From Bog-473 sp049513455 (lineage in GTDB: Bacteria > Actinomycetota > Acidimicrobiia > Acidimicrobiales > RAAP-2), in NCBI GenBank assembly GCA_049513455.1, contig JBEKWB010000025.1, forward strand, positions 18,649 through 82,648: a stretch of DNA of 64,000 nucleotides, given 5' to 3'. Shown piece after piece: positions 35,701-42,733 of this stretch. Below the pieces are notes generated by a model, which saw only the letters and a program-made list of their open reading frames with translations, searched no databases and was not told where the DNA came from. Made by a program: the position numbers and the translations under genes. The first letter of the stretch is position 1; every line of letters begins with the position of its first letter.

Positions 35701-36697
35701 CGGCGAATCCGCCGATGGAGTTCTCCCCGGGGCTTCCCCCTTGTCCGTACCATTCGTCGGAGGAACCCGAACCGAACTCGTCGTTGCCCGCCGAACCCCC
35801 GGCGGCCCCGCCGCCACCGCCGGCGCCACCGCCGCCGTCGCAGCCGGCTTCGCTGTTCGGCGCACTGGTGGTGAAGAACTGGTCCGCGTTCGACCCCGTG
35901 GTGTCCCCGCCGCACTGGGTGAACACGGCGATCCCGGGCTGTCCCTGGGTGGGATCGGTCGGGAGTGACGTCGGGCTCTCGATGGTGTTGTGGGACGTAC
36001 AGGCCGTCGTGCAGCCGGCCGGTATGCCGTAGGTGATCGGCGTGGGTGTCGTCTGGGGCACGTAGGACGCCAGGCCGATCTGACCGCGCACCAACACGTA
36101 CTGCCCCGATCCCCCGTCGCCGCCGCCCCCGCCCGCCACAATGGTGCCGACGCTCGTCGGTGCACTGGCCGAACTCCCGACCTCGACGGCGGTCGCCGCC
36201 CCGCCGGCGCCCCCGTAACCCGAACAACCGTTGTAGCCCGGCGCGCCGCCCATGCCACCGTCGTACTGGCTGAGCGGGTTCACGCCCGCCGCGGCGTCGT
36301 AGGCGTCGACCGGCGACGTCTCGTCCCGCCCCGCCGTACAGCCGGTGTCGACCGGCTCGTCCGCTCCCGCGCCGACGCCGATCGTGAGGTAGTCACCCGG
36401 GGTCACCGAGATGGTCCCTGACACCTGTCCCTGGTACCCGCCCGCGGGTGGGTTGCCGGAAGAGTCAGCGCCGCCCCAGCCACCTTGCCCGCCCGTTGCG
36501 GTGATCGTGAGTGAGGTGACGTCGGGCGGAACCGTGAAGTTCTGCAATGCGTCGCTGTCGAAACCGAACGTCTGCGTCACCGTTGTCGTGGTCGCATTCG
36601 CCGGCGTCGCGACGAACGCGGGAGCGACGAGGCTGCCTGCCCCCACGATCGAAACGATGCCAAAAATGCTGAAAATTCGCTTAACCCCTATTTGCAC
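29750..36697 (-). CDS. Giant secreted mosaic protein: Gly-rich, FN3-like, He_PIG-like and GYWLV repeats
   Basis: 2,315 aa from the GTG at 36697; a TTG 17 codons upstream is possible. The chosen start opens a clean signal peptide (VKRIFSIFGIVSIVGAGSLV, cleavage near ATPANA). Residues ~40-360 are Gly/Ser-rich with a GGQGGWGG-type bacterial gly-rich-sheet pattern and several cysteines. About 12 FN3-like modules follow (~85-100 aa each, PGAPT...YQYSTDGG pattern), then six He_PIG-like Ig modules of ~87 aa (PYTWSVTNGSLPTGLTINPA, TGAITGTPSA). The C-terminus is six GYWLV/FGDA units. No LPXTG or membrane anchor is seen. Probably an extracellular adhesin or matrix protein. TTATAC 10 bases before the GTG suggests a leaderless mRNA. 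Confidence 0.88.
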   Translation of the reverse strand: MQIGVKRIFSIFGIVSIVGAGSLVAPAFVATPANATTTTVTQTFGFDSDALQNFTVPPDVTSLTITATGGQGGWGGADSSGNPPAGGYQGQVSGTISVTPGDYLTIGVGAGADEPVDTGCTAGRDETSPVDAYDAAAGVNPLSQYDGGMGGAPGYNGCSGYGGAGGAATAVEVGSSASAPTSVGTIVAGGGGGDGGSGQYVLVRGQIGLASYVPQTTPTPITYGIPAGCTTACTSHNTIESPTSLPTDPTQGQPGIAVFTQCGGDTTGSNADQFFTTSAPNSEAGCDGGGGAGGGGGAAGGSAGNDEFGSGSSDEWYGQGGSPGENSIGGFAGLSADYAYYADTDTGAPSGTDTFADPGAEFDGSVTITYSTGVPAAPTAVAGTPGNGSLAVQWAAPSSPGDAPISDYIVQYSSDGGAQWVTDDTGSTATSATISGLTNGTGYIVEVEAVNSIGDGPFSAPTGTLTPTGPPGAPTITSLTAQDGALQVHFTAPSSGAPFTGYLYQLNGSGPWLAATSTSSPLTISGLTDGTAYSVEIEAVNGSGTGVPSNSESQTPVAVPGAPTITSVQVGAGSASVAFTPGSNGGSAITGYQYSTNGGTNWTPTSTASPLSLTGLANGANITLELEAVNGSGAGAPTTTSFTTPSAPAAPVISSVTSQNEALSVTFSAPASNGSPISDYEWSTDGGTSWFSESAFGTPCQSGAGSAETCEVAALSTDDATALTNGTTYPVELRAINAVGTGVASAPQSGTPYTTPGAPAVTTGASGMIPADQTLIVSFTAPASDGGSAVTGYQYSTDAGATWLNRTDGQSAATTMTISVLSADGTTPLDNGTTYSVELRAVNAAGNGPGSAVATGIPVNAPDAPVITAVTPEDGALGVAFTPGSNGGAAITSYQYSLDGGGTWTTTGSLSPSFTIGGLTNGTSYPVTVEAVNGAGTSAPSVAAPGTPATVPGQPSITTTTRGNQTITVAFSAPSSGGSPILSYQYSTDGGATWSTATATASPLVITALSTDGVTAIANGTDYPVEIRAVNAIGDSQASSSVNVSPATVPGAPTVALTPGNGVIAVGVTVTNNGGSPVTGIDYSLNGGPFVSTGTTGSSFTIPGLTNGISDSVSVRADNAIGPGTASAPASATPITVPGAPVAVLAAEDAASADISWTAPATNGGSPITGYTATAYTSSAGTTTAGTACTTTTLACTVTGLTNGTTYYIGVVATNAAGSSPVSNPRQSVTPLARPGAPTLTGITAGDSYLSVSFTAGSPGGDPISSYQYSLNGGTTWVTAAGTTSPLLIDGLVDGTSYTVSVRAVSAAGPGATSTNTETGTPATYPNTVNAATVTANGENGQIAVSWTVPADGGSPITEAQATAFSLPSGGVQDGTCTTTTNLVVGDTTSCTITGLVNGTTYYVSTQSDNAVNWSGRSSPFVAATPSIDPGAVSNVTGTPGDGQVSLSWTPGSTGESAITNYVISYSSGGSYVTFTHSASTATSATVTGLTNGTAYTFKVAAVNSQGTGATSVPSGPVTPSGPSITSSVLAGGEVNVPYGATPTVSGGTGPYTWSVTNGSLPTGLTINPATGAITGTPSAIGTYPFTLVATDALGGTSTQTESVGVVAGPSITSSAFGDGEVGVAYSATPSVSGTTGPYTWSVTNGSLPTGLTINPATGAITGTPSAIGTYPFTLVATDALSGTSTQSETVDIAAAPTVGVSAVQGGEVNVAYDAAPTVSGGTGPYTWSVSIGSLPTGLALDPTTGAITGTPSAAGPATFTVTATDNEEQSASQGVTLLIAADPSIATASLPDGQVGAPYNQSVAGADGTGPYAWSVSIGSLPTGLTLDPTTGAITGTPSAVGPATFTVTLTDADGQTASEGYAVAVAPAPAPPVAPPSVTTTSLPAAQVGASYDQSIAGSGGTTPYRWSVSAGSLPAGLSLDPAVGALTGTPRATGQDSFTVTLTDANGLTASESYTLEVDAAPAAPTVPPSITTTSLPAGADGSPYAVTPDVSGGTGPYTWRLSSGTLPSGLSLNPTTGTITGTLAAGATSETFTVAMTDGDGHTTTQVYTLAVGTPSANSRSIAATPDGKGYWVVGQNGTVMAFGDAVLYGSAVHMDLNGPIVGISATPDGKGYWLVASDGGVFAFGDAGFYGSAAQMRLNQPVLGMVSTPDGKGYWLLAYDGGVFAYGDASFYGSAAPLRLNQPIVGIAATPDGKGYWLVASDGGVFSFGDASFYGSAAPLRLNKPIMGFAATPDGKGYWLVASDGGVFAFGDAAFYGSATNLKLNEPLTGIQATPDGKGYWLSAADGGVFSYGDAGFYGAATGQLTQVIP
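29758..30530 (-). repeat. Six tandem ~126-bp units encoding GYWLV/FGDA repeats
   Basis: Within the 3' end of the giant gene, six consecutive 42-codon units are similar at DNA level. The units ~29990-30110 and ~30110-30235 are the closest to identical. This pattern favours slippage or gene conversion and may collapse in short-read assembly. Confidence 0.85.
31641..31792 (-). repeat. Near-identical 152-bp repeat, copy 1 (second He_PIG-like module)
   Basis: Differs from 31902-32053 by about two bases over 152, at an offset of 261 bases (87 codons, one module). Neighbouring modules are far more diverged, so this pair was homogenised or duplicated recently. Confidence 0.85.
31902..32053 (-). repeat. 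Near-identical 152-bp repeat, copy 2 (first He_PIG-like module)
   Basis: Partner of 31641-31792 in the giant gene, in frame. Both encode the GPYTWSVTNGSLPTG core of an Ig-like module. Confidence 0.85.
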
Positions 36698-36898
36698 GCT
36701 GGGCAGCGTATAAGAGGAACTCTGGAAAAATAGGGTTCCCGTGGGCAATTGGGTGACCGTTGAGTCGCTGTCGGGTTAAGCGGACTTTGCAACACGAGCG
36801 TTGTTCCGCTGTTGTCTTGTTCCTCAGCGTTGCCCGTAGACGCGTCCCGCAATCGGAGCTAACGAGTGGAGCGTGATCGGCTCGCGTTGATGCGCACG

Positions 36899-37822
36899 CT
36901 ACGTGCGGCGTTCCTCGACGTAGCGGTGTGCGGCAATGGCTGCGGTGGCCCCATCGCTGGCGACGTTCACCAACTGTCTCGGCGAGTCGCGACGGATGTC
37001 ACCGGCCGCGAAAAGACCGGGGGCACTGGTCTCCATCCACGGCGAGGTAGGCACGTATCCGTTGTGGTCCAGATCGACGAGCGGAGCCAGCAGGCCGGTG
37101 TTGGGCTCGAGACCGATGAAGATGAAGACGCCCTCCACCGCGAGGTCGGACTCCTCATCGTCGCGCATGTGGCGCAACCGCAGGCCCGACACCACCGGGT
37201 CCCCGAGTATCTCCAGAGTTTCGCACTGCGTCTGTATGTGGATTCGCTCGTGGCGCCGCATCCTGGCTCGCGTCGAAGCGGCCGCATGGAGCTCAGGCTC
37301 CCGGATCACGACGACGACCTCCGCGGCGTGCTCGGCCACGACCAGGGCTTCATCGGCGGCCGAATCACCCCCGCCGATGACGGCGACCCGGCGCCCGGCG
37401 AACATGGCGGCGTCACATGACCCGCAGTAGGAGACGCCGTGGCCCTCCAGACGGTCCTCTCCGGGTACGCCGAGCCGCCGCAGGGTGGACCCCGTGGCCA
37501 CAATGACCGCGGGCGCCGCCAGGTCACCCGCGCTGCCCGACACCGTGAGCACCGATCCGCCGATCGTGATCGACTGCGCCTGGTCGAAGACGAACTCCGC
37601 CCCGGCCGCGGTGGCTTGCTGCTCGACCAGTGCCCCGAAATCGGCCCCCGAGATCGAATCGGGGAAGCCGGGGAAGTTGCCGATCTCGTCCACGTTCAGA
37701 ATCTGGCCGCCGATCAGCACATCGGCCACGACCACCGTCTGCAGGCCGAGACGGGCGGCGAACGTGGCCGCCGTCAGTGCCGCCACGCCTCCGCCCACGA
37801 CGACTACGTCGACCTCGCGCAC
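36899..37822 (-). CDS. Thioredoxin-reductase-like FAD/NAD(P)H flavoprotein
   Basis: 307 aa, GTG at 37822 after GAAGGGG. FAD site VVVGGGVAALTAATFAARLG at the N-terminus, redox-active pair Cys133/Cys136 in SYCGSCDAAMF (the TrxB place, normally CATC), NAD(P)H site VIGGGDSAADEA and the C-terminal FAD motif GLFAAGDIR. Thus a low-Mr TrxR-type enzyme that passes electrons from NAD(P)H through a Cys pair to a partner thiol protein. It is the third gene of an operon with a UGSC-motif protein and a WTDGLP protein, and no thioredoxin gene is nearby, so its partner may be the UGSC protein rather than thioredoxin. Confidence 0.9.
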   Translation of the reverse strand: MREVDVVVVGGGVAALTAATFAARLGLQTVVVADVLIGGQILNVDEIGNFPGFPDSISGADFGALVEQQATAAGAEFVFDQAQSITIGGSVLTVSGSAGDLAAPAVIVATGSTLRRLGVPGEDRLEGHGVSYCGSCDAAMFAGRRVAVIGGGDSAADEALVVAEHAAEVVVVIREPELHAAASTRARMRRHERIHIQTQCETLEILGDPVVSGLRLRHMRDDEESDLAVEGVFIFIGLEPNTGLLAPLVDLDHNGYVPTSPWMETSAPGLFAAGDIRRDSPRQLVNVASDGATAAIAAHRYVEERRT

Positions 37823-37877
37823 CAGCGGTTCACCCCTTCAGTCATTCTTCCGAGCGGGCAGAGTGTGCCCAGGGACG

Positions 37878-38468
37878 TTACGAGGCCTGGCGCGCTCCGA
37901 GGTCGGCCAGCATCAGATCGACCTGCGCCGAATCGGTGAGGTCGTCGACGCCGAGGATCGACAGGACCTGCGGGAGAGCCTCTCGGGCCCGCTCACGGAT
38001 CTCGTCCGGCCCCAGGCTGGACACCGGGTGCTCCACCATCACGAACCGGTAGCCCTCGAAGCCCTGGCGGGCCGCCATGGCCTGACTCGACTTGAGGAAC
38101 GGCTTGGTGCAGATGGCCACGGCGGGGACGCCCCGACGCTCGAAGTCGATCGCCACGTGGAGGCTGCATGCACTGCACGAGCCGCAGTCGCCGAGTCCGG
38201 AGAGAACGACGTCGCACTTGGCCGCCAGGTCGTCCAGCTGGGCCACGCTCGGCAACATGATGCCTTCGGACCGGACGGGGGCGACGACCTCCTTGATGGA
38301 GAACCGCTCGCACAACAGGTCGGCGATCGCGCTCATGAGCTCGCGCCCATTCGGCTTGCAGTTGTGCATGATGCCGACCGTCGCGCCGTCGAGCCCTAGT
38401 GGACGCTCAGCTGCTTGCGACAAACCGACGACGTCGCTCGGAACCGGCACAAACGAAGTGAACGTCAC
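37878..38468 (-). CDS. UGSC-motif protein, cysteine form
   Basis: 196 aa, GTG at 38468 with GGGAGGG 6 bases upstream. The core is GLGDCGSCSACSLHVAIDFE: Cys95-Gly-Ser-Cys98, then Cys101. This is the position where the family named for Sec-Gly-Ser-Cys carries selenocysteine; here the codon is TGC, so it is a Cys homologue. A VGIMHNCKPN start and a GVPAVAICTKPF block also fit. Selenoprotein relatives resemble a fragment of the glycine/betaine-reductase selenoprotein B. A thiol redox-catalytic role is inferred; the substrate is unknown. 55 bases separate it from each operon neighbour. Confidence 0.75.
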   Translation of the reverse strand: MTFTSFVPVPSDVVGLSQAAERPLGLDGATVGIMHNCKPNGRELMSAIADLLCERFSIKEVVAPVRSEGIMLPSVAQLDDLAAKCDVVLSGLGDCGSCSACSLHVAIDFERRGVPAVAICTKPFLKSSQAMAARQGFEGYRFVMVEHPVSSLGPDEIRERAREALPQVLSILGVDDLTDSAQVDLMLADLGARQAS

Positions 38469-38523
38469 GTGGCCCTCCCAGGAACGGGCGAAATTTACCC
38501 CGATCCCGCGACCTGCGTCAACG

Positions 38524-39609
38524 TCACTCAGGAGAGGCGGTCTTCCCTGGTGCGATGGGCGTCACGATGTACTGGCCCAGGGGAATGTGGTGCGACCACT
38601 GGGTGATGACCGAGGAGACCCCGGCGTTGTTCCCTCCCGCCACCACCAACAAGATGTCCTCGGGACCCCGGCACCCGCGCAGGTAGTCCACGCCGTCGAT
38701 GGTGAACGTTCTCGGGCTGCCGGGAGGGACGACCATCCCGGCCCGGGCGAAGTCGGTGAGCGGCCGCTTGAAATTCTCGTAGAGGAAGAGCTTCACGTCC
38801 TGCTTGGTCCAGCCGTGACGGCCGATGATCCCGGCATGTTCCGGCCCCATCACCACCGCGGTGGTTCCGCTCATGCCCATCATCGCTCCGAGCCTCGACA
38901 TGGTGTCGGCGATGGAGTACAGGATCCCCTCGGGTTTGCCGCTCACCCTGTTCTCCACCGGCTCGGGGCCGCGCGCGCTGAACGTGGTGACCGTACTCGT
39001 GTCGGCCGAGAACCCCCGCTCCACGTGGAGGGGCTCCCACGGGCTCTCCTCCTCGTTCTCGGCAATACAGAAGGAGTACTTTCCCGGATGCCCCTGGCTG
39101 GCATGGTCGAGGATGCCGGGGGCGATGCCGAGGGCGTTGATGATGATCAGGCGCATGGCCCGGCCGATGGTGGCGTTGGCCCGATTGCCCGGCCCGTAGA
39201 GGTTGACGCCGGAGTTGATACCCAGTTCGTGCCGGACCGGTCCGTTCACAATGAGCAGCTGCCCACCGCCGCCCGTACTCGCATTGCTTATGTAGAAGTA
39301 CGTGCGGTCCCCATCGCCCCACCGTTCGTCCGCCCAACCCTCGAGCGCGGCCAGGACGACCGGGAAGTACGCCGGCAGGCACCCGGCCATGACCGCGTTA
39401 ATGGCGGCCAGCCCGACCGTCACCTCACGCCGGTTCTCCGACACCCGCAGGATGACCTCAGCGGGATCCCGACCGGCCACGTCCAAGAAGGCACGCACCC
39501 GCTCTTCGGTCGGCGGAATGATGGGCAGACCATCCGTCCACCGCTTCTCCGCAAAGAGCTCCACCGCCTCCATGGCGTCTGCGGTGGTCACTACCGGTTG
39601 ATCGAGCAT
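38524..39609 (-). CDS. Conserved 'WTDGLP' protein of the UGSC operon (function unknown)
   Basis: 361 aa from the ATG at 39609, chosen for GAGGGGGG just upstream; in-frame ATGs at 39648, 39669 and 39681 could extend it by up to 24 aa. It begins ADAMEAVELFAEKRWTDGLP and IIPPTEERVRAFL, then NAVMAGCLPAYFPVVLAAL and a Gly/Asn-rich GINSGVNLYGPGNRANATIG block. No signal peptide, no membrane span, no cofactor motif I can name. I have the impression that such proteins sit beside UGSC genes in other genomes, which suggests a large subunit or substrate-binding partner. First gene of the operon. Confidence 0.6.
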   Translation of the reverse strand: MLDQPVVTTADAMEAVELFAEKRWTDGLPIIPPTEERVRAFLDVAGRDPAEVILRVSENRREVTVGLAAINAVMAGCLPAYFPVVLAALEGWADERWGDGDRTYFYISNASTGGGGQLLIVNGPVRHELGINSGVNLYGPGNRANATIGRAMRLIIINALGIAPGILDHASQGHPGKYSFCIAENEEESPWEPLHVERGFSADTSTVTTFSARGPEPVENRVSGKPEGILYSIADTMSRLGAMMGMSGTTAVVMGPEHAGIIGRHGWTKQDVKLFLYENFKRPLTDFARAGMVVPPGSPRTFTIDGVDYLRGCRGPEDILLVVAGGNNAGVSSVITQWSHHIPLGQYIVTPIAPGKTASPE

Positions 39610-39777
39610 CGCCCCCCTCGGGATTCCCCGGGCATCGGCCGGAGTCATGCTGAACCTTCGGCTCGACATTAGCCCCGTCACAACCGGATCCCCCCGGTCA
39701 GAGCGGGCGCGGTATGCCGCCGATCGCCCACGCGACCTTGTAGCTTGGCCAGCGCTTCCTCGTCGAAAGGGGCCACG

Positions 39778-41034
39778 GTGACTGATCCTGCCGGTAGCAC
39801 ATCCGTCGATGGAGCGACCATCGATCCTGCAAAGACCTACGGCTACGCGCGCACGCCGCGACGGCAGGAGGAGTTCGACCAGGCGGCGGCCCAGCTGCTG
39901 CGTGCCGACGGGTGGCCGTCGTCGTCGTCGGGTCCGAACGAACTCGTGGCGGACCTGGCTCTCGAGGGTGGTGGGGTCAAGGGGATCGGAATCGTGGGCG
40001 CGGTGTCGGTGCTGGCCGAGGCGGGTTACCGCTTTCAGCGCGTCGCCGGCACCAGCGCCGGCGCGATCGCCGCCACGCTGATCGCCGCCATATCAGCGGC
40101 CGGCAAGCCCATGTCGTCGCTGAAGGGCTACCTGGACGGCCTCTCGTTCAAGAAGTTCATGCCCGAGGGGAAGATCCACCTCTTCCTCGACCATCACCTG
40201 GGCAAGGCGGGAGGCGCCCTCTCCGACGCCGAGATCCTCTCCCGTCGCATGGGCCTCTATCCCGGTGACTATCTGGCCGAATGGCTCGGGCCGATCCTGC
40301 AGGACGACCTCGGGGTCCGCACCTTTGCGGACTTGAAAATCACGCTCGAGGAGGACCCGGGCATGAGCCTGCCCGAGAGCCGGCGCTACCGATTGGTGGT
40401 GCACACCTCGGATATCACGCGCGGCGAGCTCGCCCGCCTGCCCTGGGACTACAACTACTACGGGCACGACCGCGACGCCGAAGAGGTGGTGCCCGCCGTG
40501 CGCGCCTCCATGTCGATCCCCTTCTTCTTCGAGCCGGTGACCTTCGACGCTCTGGCGGCCGATGTGGATGTCCCCCTTCCCGGCGGAGGTTCCATCACCA
40601 CGCACTACGACCCCGGCACCGTCACCTGGGTCGACGGCGGCATGTTGCGGAACTTCCCCATCGATGCCTTCGTGCGGATGGACGGCGCACCACCGCGCTG
40701 GCCCACCATCGGGATCAAGCTGTCGTCCCTGCAGACGTCGTTCGGCGCCACCAAGGCCGCCGCCACCGCCTTCCACGTGGCCCGGAGTTGCCTCAGCACC
40801 ATGATGAACGAATGGGATGCGTACAACGTCGACGAATCGACGGCCGGGCGGACGATCTTCGTCGCCAATGCCGGACTCACCGCAACCGATTTCGACCTCA
40901 CGACGGCGCAGCAGAATCAACTGTTCCTCAACGGCGTCGACGCCGCCACGGCATTCGTGATCGAAATGGCCGGGCGCGGTGGTGTGCCGCGTACCGCGCA
41001 GGAGTCGCGGGAATTTCTCTCTGCCACTCCCTGA
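39778..41034 (+). CDS. Patatin-like phospholipase
   Basis: 418 aa from the GTG at 39778 (AAAGGGG about 9 bases upstream; a TTG at 39745 would add 11 aa). Oxyanion loop GGGVKG at 64-69, nucleophile elbow GTSAG with Ser93, and the catalytic Asp in WVDGGMLRNFPIDAF. Long inserted segments (HLFLDHHLGKAGG; DYNYYGHDRDAEEV) resemble those of bacterial ExoU-type/cPLA2-like patatins. Acyl-hydrolase of phospholipids or other lipids; no signal peptide. Convergent with the Abhydrolase_10-like gene. Confidence 0.9.
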   Translation: MTDPAGSTSVDGATIDPAKTYGYARTPRRQEEFDQAAAQLLRADGWPSSSSGPNELVADLALEGGGVKGIGIVGAVSVLAEAGYRFQRVAGTSAGAIAATLIAAISAAGKPMSSLKGYLDGLSFKKFMPEGKIHLFLDHHLGKAGGALSDAEILSRRMGLYPGDYLAEWLGPILQDDLGVRTFADLKITLEEDPGMSLPESRRYRLVVHTSDITRGELARLPWDYNYYGHDRDAEEVVPAVRASMSIPFFFEPVTFDALAADVDVPLPGGGSITTHYDPGTVTWVDGGMLRNFPIDAFVRMDGAPPRWPTIGIKLSSLQTSFGATKAAATAFHVARSCLSTMMNEWDAYNVDESTAGRTIFVANAGLTATDFDLTTAQQNQLFLNGVDAATAFVIEMAGRGGVPRTAQESREFLSATP

Positions 41035-41052
41035 CGCGACGGGCTCCCGTTG

Positions 41053-42567
41053 CTACGACGGGAACTGCACCGCCTCCGCCTGGGCCAGCAGCGCGCTGCG
41101 GTCAGCGGCCAGGACGTAGCCGCCCTTGATCGCCTTGTTCAGACTTGCGGTGTACCGGGCCAGGTAGTTGCTCTTGCTCTGGTAGAGGCTGACCAGCGTG
41201 GCCGGACTGAACGCGATGGTCTGTCCGAAGAGGGAGCAGATGGCGTTGGCGCCGGGTGCCGGCACCCCGGTGAGGGTCGACACCGGGACGTCGACGGCCG
41301 GGGTGCGCACGCCGCCGATGACGTTGCCGTGGGCGTCGAGGGCGAGCGTGGGTGGAGTGGAGCTGGCGAGTGTGAACCGCGGCGGGCTCCGCGGCGGCAC
41401 CCCGTCGTCCACCCACTTGTCGAACGCGGCGAACGCCGCCTGGACGACGATGTGCTGGGGGCCGCTGTTCACCGGAGTGCTGCACCCGAGAACGGACGCG
41501 GCGGCGCCGACGAGGTAGGCGTCGGCGTGCGAGGTGCCCGCCACCTCCCAGGTGCGGATCCGATCCGTGTTGCGCTGCTGCGCCGGCGCGTACCCGAGGA
41601 GGATGAGGTCCGTCTGGGTCTCGAACATGAAGACCGGCACCCGCAGATCGGTGCGGATCCGCAGGTCCGTCGGACCCTGGGCGGAGGTGATGGCGGACCC
41701 GCTGAGGGAGGCGCCGCTACCCCCGCGGCTGTGGATGAAGATGCCGTCGAACGTGTCGGTCAGTGGTTGGATGGCATCGGCGAACGTCGTCAGGTAGTAC
41801 GCCGACTGTGATTCGCCCACGGCCACGTAGTGCTTCGGGTGGAGGCCGCGCAGCGCCACGTTCTCGTTGTTCTTCAGGGCGTTGCCGATCTGGGCGTATA
41901 TGTCCAGGGCGTACGTGTCGCCGGGGTGATGGAGCGTGCCGTAACGGGCCGGCTCCTGCTCAATGAGTCCCCCACTGGGCGCGCCCTTCACCGAGCCGAG
42001 GATCGCCGTGCCCCCCTCGACCCCGAGGGCCTGGGCCGACACCCCGACCCAGGCGTAGCCGTCCCGCATCAGTTCGGGATTGAGGTAGTCCCAGTCCGGG
42101 GCCGACTCCCCGGCCGATTCGTTCATCCATTCGACGACCACGGTGCCGTTGAACTTCGCGGCGTCCTCGGGCCGGCGCACGATCAACCGGGTGCGGTAGG
42201 AGGCGGTGGACGCCGGCGTGACCGACCACTTGCCGTCGCTCGGCTCGGAGGTCGCCCGGAACGCCGTCGCGGTGCCGGAGGCGAAGTACTCGTTCTCCTC
42301 GTAGCCGTAGGTCGAAAGCTGGGACGGCAGGCCGGTCTCGGGCTCAATGATGTGACCCGTCGTGATCGGGCCGCTGAGCACGGCCGCGGCATCGTAGGTC
42401 CCCTTGCCGGCGGTCGCCGCCCCCGCCGGCGCCGCTCCAATGACGCCTCCGGTCGCGCCGGCCGCACAGCCCACAACCAGCATCAAGAGCGCACGACACC
42501 TGCGGGCTCTCAGCGCACCCTGTCGTCGCAGACCCACTCGGTCCCCCCATGCGCTCACCCGGCCCAT
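41053..42567 (-). CDS. Secreted alpha/beta-hydrolase domain protein (Abhydrolase_10-like)
   Basis: 504 aa, ATG at 42567. Signal peptide: RCRALLMLVVGCAAGATGGV core, Ala-rich cleavage region near residue 50. The body matches the Abhydrolase_10 layout: VVVEWMNESAGESAPDWDYL, ELMRDGYAWVGVSAQ, then the nucleophile elbow VAVGESQSAYYLTTF (Ser in GESQS) and a late His, probably VAGTSHADAYL. Extracellular esterase/hydrolase of unknown substrate. It is divergent from the small secreted-protein gene at 42734. Confidence 0.85.
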   Translation of the reverse strand: MGRVSAWGDRVGLRRQGALRARRCRALLMLVVGCAAGATGGVIGAAPAGAATAGKGTYDAAAVLSGPITTGHIIEPETGLPSQLSTYGYEENEYFASGTATAFRATSEPSDGKWSVTPASTASYRTRLIVRRPEDAAKFNGTVVVEWMNESAGESAPDWDYLNPELMRDGYAWVGVSAQALGVEGGTAILGSVKGAPSGGLIEQEPARYGTLHHPGDTYALDIYAQIGNALKNNENVALRGLHPKHYVAVGESQSAYYLTTFADAIQPLTDTFDGIFIHSRGGSGASLSGSAITSAQGPTDLRIRTDLRVPVFMFETQTDLILLGYAPAQQRNTDRIRTWEVAGTSHADAYLVGAAASVLGCSTPVNSGPQHIVVQAAFAAFDKWVDDGVPPRSPPRFTLASSTPPTLALDAHGNVIGGVRTPAVDVPVSTLTGVPAPGANAICSLFGQTIAFSPATLVSLYQSKSNYLARYTASLNKAIKGGYVLAADRSALLAQAEAVQFPS

Positions 42568-42733
42568 CCTCCAACGGCCATCGCCGGAGCCATGATGCTA
42601 CCGATGGCGGGAGGCCGGGCCCGGGTAACCCCGGCGGGCGGGGTCGGTACCATGAACGTCCCGGCGGCAATCCGCGCGGCGGTCCCGCCCGTAGTGCAGT
42701 ACGGCGACACGCCACACCGAAGACCCTGAGGAG

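Noticed and set aside
38170..38200. Possible in-frame selenocysteine (TGA) in the UGSC protein
   Set aside because: The codon at the Sec position reads TGC on the coding strand, so this is a cysteine homologue and no SECIS is needed.
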